DNA from: Aestuariivirga litoralis
Lineage (GTDB): Bacteria; Pseudomonadota; Alphaproteobacteria; Rhizobiales; Aestuariivirgaceae
Length of the DNA stretch: 64,000 nucleotides
Assembly (NCBI RefSeq): GCF_003234965.1
Contig: NZ_QKVK01000003.1
Coordinates: 248,001 to 312,000, forward strand
Reading direction: 5' to 3'
Under the pieces are notes generated by a model. The model made no database searches, was not told where the DNA came from, and saw only the letters and a list, made by a program, of their open reading frames with translations. The position numbers were made by a program, and so were the translations under genes. Below, one piece after another: positions 63,225 through 64,000 of the stretch. The first letter of the stretch is position 1. Every line of letters begins with the position of its first letter.

Positions 63225-63814
63225 GGCGCAAACTCTGCCGCAATCCGCTCTGCTTCGGCAAGCTCATCCGGTGTGTTAACATTGAAGAACGGATCATAGG
63301 GCTCGATAGGCCAGGTCACGACCGCTGCATCGCACTTGCGTGCCCAGTCCTGCAGGCGTGGCGTGCGCGGCTCGTCCAGCGCTTGCTCGAGCAGCGGCAG
63401 GAGATCCGGGGACCAAAGCCCCGTCACGTAATGTTGCTGGCCGCCAGCCGACGCAATGGCCGCAGGACGACCCGCAGCAGCGAGCCGATACACCAGATCA
63501 CTGGGAAGAAATGGCGTATCTGATGGCACCGTCAACACGGCACCAAACCGGTTTTGCTGCGCAAAGGACAGAGCGGCGTGAATCCCGGCTAGCGGGCTTG
63601 CAACATCACTGCGAAGGTCTGCGATCGTCAGGAGTCCGGCCTCACGGAACCGCTCCGCATCACCCTTGGCGTTGATCACGATGTGCTGAACCTGAGGTCG
63701 AAGGCAGGACAAGGTGCGCGATAGAATACTCCGTCCACGCACCAGTTGAAACACCTTCTCCTTCCCCATTCGCGTGGACCGACCGCCGGCAACGATGACG
63801 GCTAAGGAGTTCAT
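63221..63814 (-). CDS. mobA: molybdenum cofactor guanylyltransferase MobA
   Basis: A 197-residue nucleotidyltransferase that attaches GMP to molybdopterin to form the dinucleotide cofactor for DMSO-reductase-family enzymes. The GTP loop is VAGGRSTRMGKEKVF, with VPSDTPFLPSDL as the metal-binding part and FFNVNTPDELAEAE at the end. It overlaps the upstream MOSC gene and the downstream mobB gene by ATGA. Confidence 0.94.
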   Translation of the reverse strand: MNSLAVIVAGGRSTRMGKEKVFQLVRGRSILSRTLSCLRPQVQHIVINAKGDAERFREAGLLTIADLRSDVASPLAGIHAALSFAQQNRFGAVLTVPSDTPFLPSDLVYRLAAAGRPAAIASAGGQQHYVTGLWSPDLLPLLEQALDEPRTPRLQDWARKCDAAVVTWPIEPYDPFFNVNTPDELAEAERIAAEFAP

Positions 63815-64000
63815 GCGTAGGCATAGATTCGCTGCGGAGGAATCCAGATCGTCACCGGATCGCCCGTGCGGATGATGCCTTCCGCCTCAACCCAGCCCAC
63901 GATACCCCGCTTGTGCATCGCCGCTGCGACGAAACCCTTCTTCTGCTCCGGATGTTGCCTCGCGATGATGTCCGCAGGATAGCGGCAAGGATGATTCTCG
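63811..64000 (-). CDS. MOSC-domain protein, 3' part
   Basis: The last 62 codons of a gene that runs off the right edge. The readable part (KRGIVGWVEAEGIIRTGDPV, then VTIWIPPQRIYAYA at the C-terminus) matches the end of the MOSC domain, found in molybdenum-cofactor sulfurases and cofactor carriers. A His-Pro-Cys-x-Tyr stretch at the edge may be part of the active-site region. Its stop overlaps the mobA start, which makes this the upstream gene of the molybdenum-cofactor operon. Confidence 0.75.
   Translation of the reverse strand, partial: ENHPCRYPADIIARQHPEQKKGFVAAAMHKRGIVGWVEAEGIIRTGDPVTIWIPPQRIYAYA

Overview
The window is chromosomal DNA, GC-rich in the coding regions, from an alphaproteobacterium that is most likely a member of the Hyphomicrobiales (Rhizobiales). 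The main reasons are the rhizobial-type glycerol ABC transporter locus (glpRDK divergent from glpVSTPQU), the rhizobial-type rhamnose locus (rhaR-rhaTPQS-rhaDI), the RpoE/ChrR singlet-oxygen pair, a Rem-like flagellar regulator next to fliR, and a GTTC-N7-GTTC SOS box. I found no rRNA, tRNA, CRISPR array or insertion sequence. Genes are densely packed and often coupled by ATGA or TGATG stop/start overlaps.

Layout. (1) 0.2-12.1 kb: surface polysaccharide. A minus-strand block encodes a WsaF-like glycosyltransferase, a sulfotransferase, the AlgX-like and AlgI-like O-acetylation pair and a GH99-like/RgpF fusion. Divergent from it is rmlACBD, which makes dTDP-L-rhamnose. Together they suggest a rhamnose-rich, O-acetylated and possibly sulfated glycan. 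(2) 12.1-22.1 kb: uptake and catabolism of glycerol or glycerol 3-phosphate, with two ATPases whose motifs are complementarily degenerate. (3) 22.1-24.4 kb: a short-chain dehydrogenase and a secreted trypsin-like protease. (4) 24.4-29.6 kb: the RpoE-ChrR sigma/anti-sigma pair, back to back with a four-gene lipid-modification operon. The two share a palindromic pair of ECF -35 elements. (5) 29.6-41.1 kb: an SGNH hydrolase, then L-rhamnose import and catabolism with no rhaK or rhaU, then a MerR regulator. (6) 41.5-45.4 kb: a relic of the flagellar locus. An intact ORF fuses most of the regulator Rem to the last ~65 residues of FlhA and is still coupled to fliR; five or six small flagellar or unknown genes follow. 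This is the most unusual feature of the window. (7) 45.4-51.3 kb: housekeeping genes (hpt, a zinc-ribbon protein, ftsEX, a PlsC-like acyltransferase, class II ribonucleotide reductase). (8) 51.3-64 kb: a small gene under a LexA-type box that overlaps a strong promoter and is apparently leaderless, ChaC, DUF2125, a tyrosine-pathway operon (chorismate mutase, HisC-type aminotransferase, TyrA), a methyltransferase, glyoxalase II, a tandem pair of EamA exporters, a dimethylglycine/sarcosine dehydrogenase-type flavoprotein, and a molybdenum-cofactor operon (MOSC-mobA-mobB-DUF924) that runs off the right edge.

The genome encodes both synthesis of activated rhamnose and import and breakdown of free rhamnose. 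Family calls rest on motifs read by eye; no database search was run. Starts were moved from the longest ORF wherever a ribosome-binding site, an overlap with the upstream stop or the family N-terminus favoured it.
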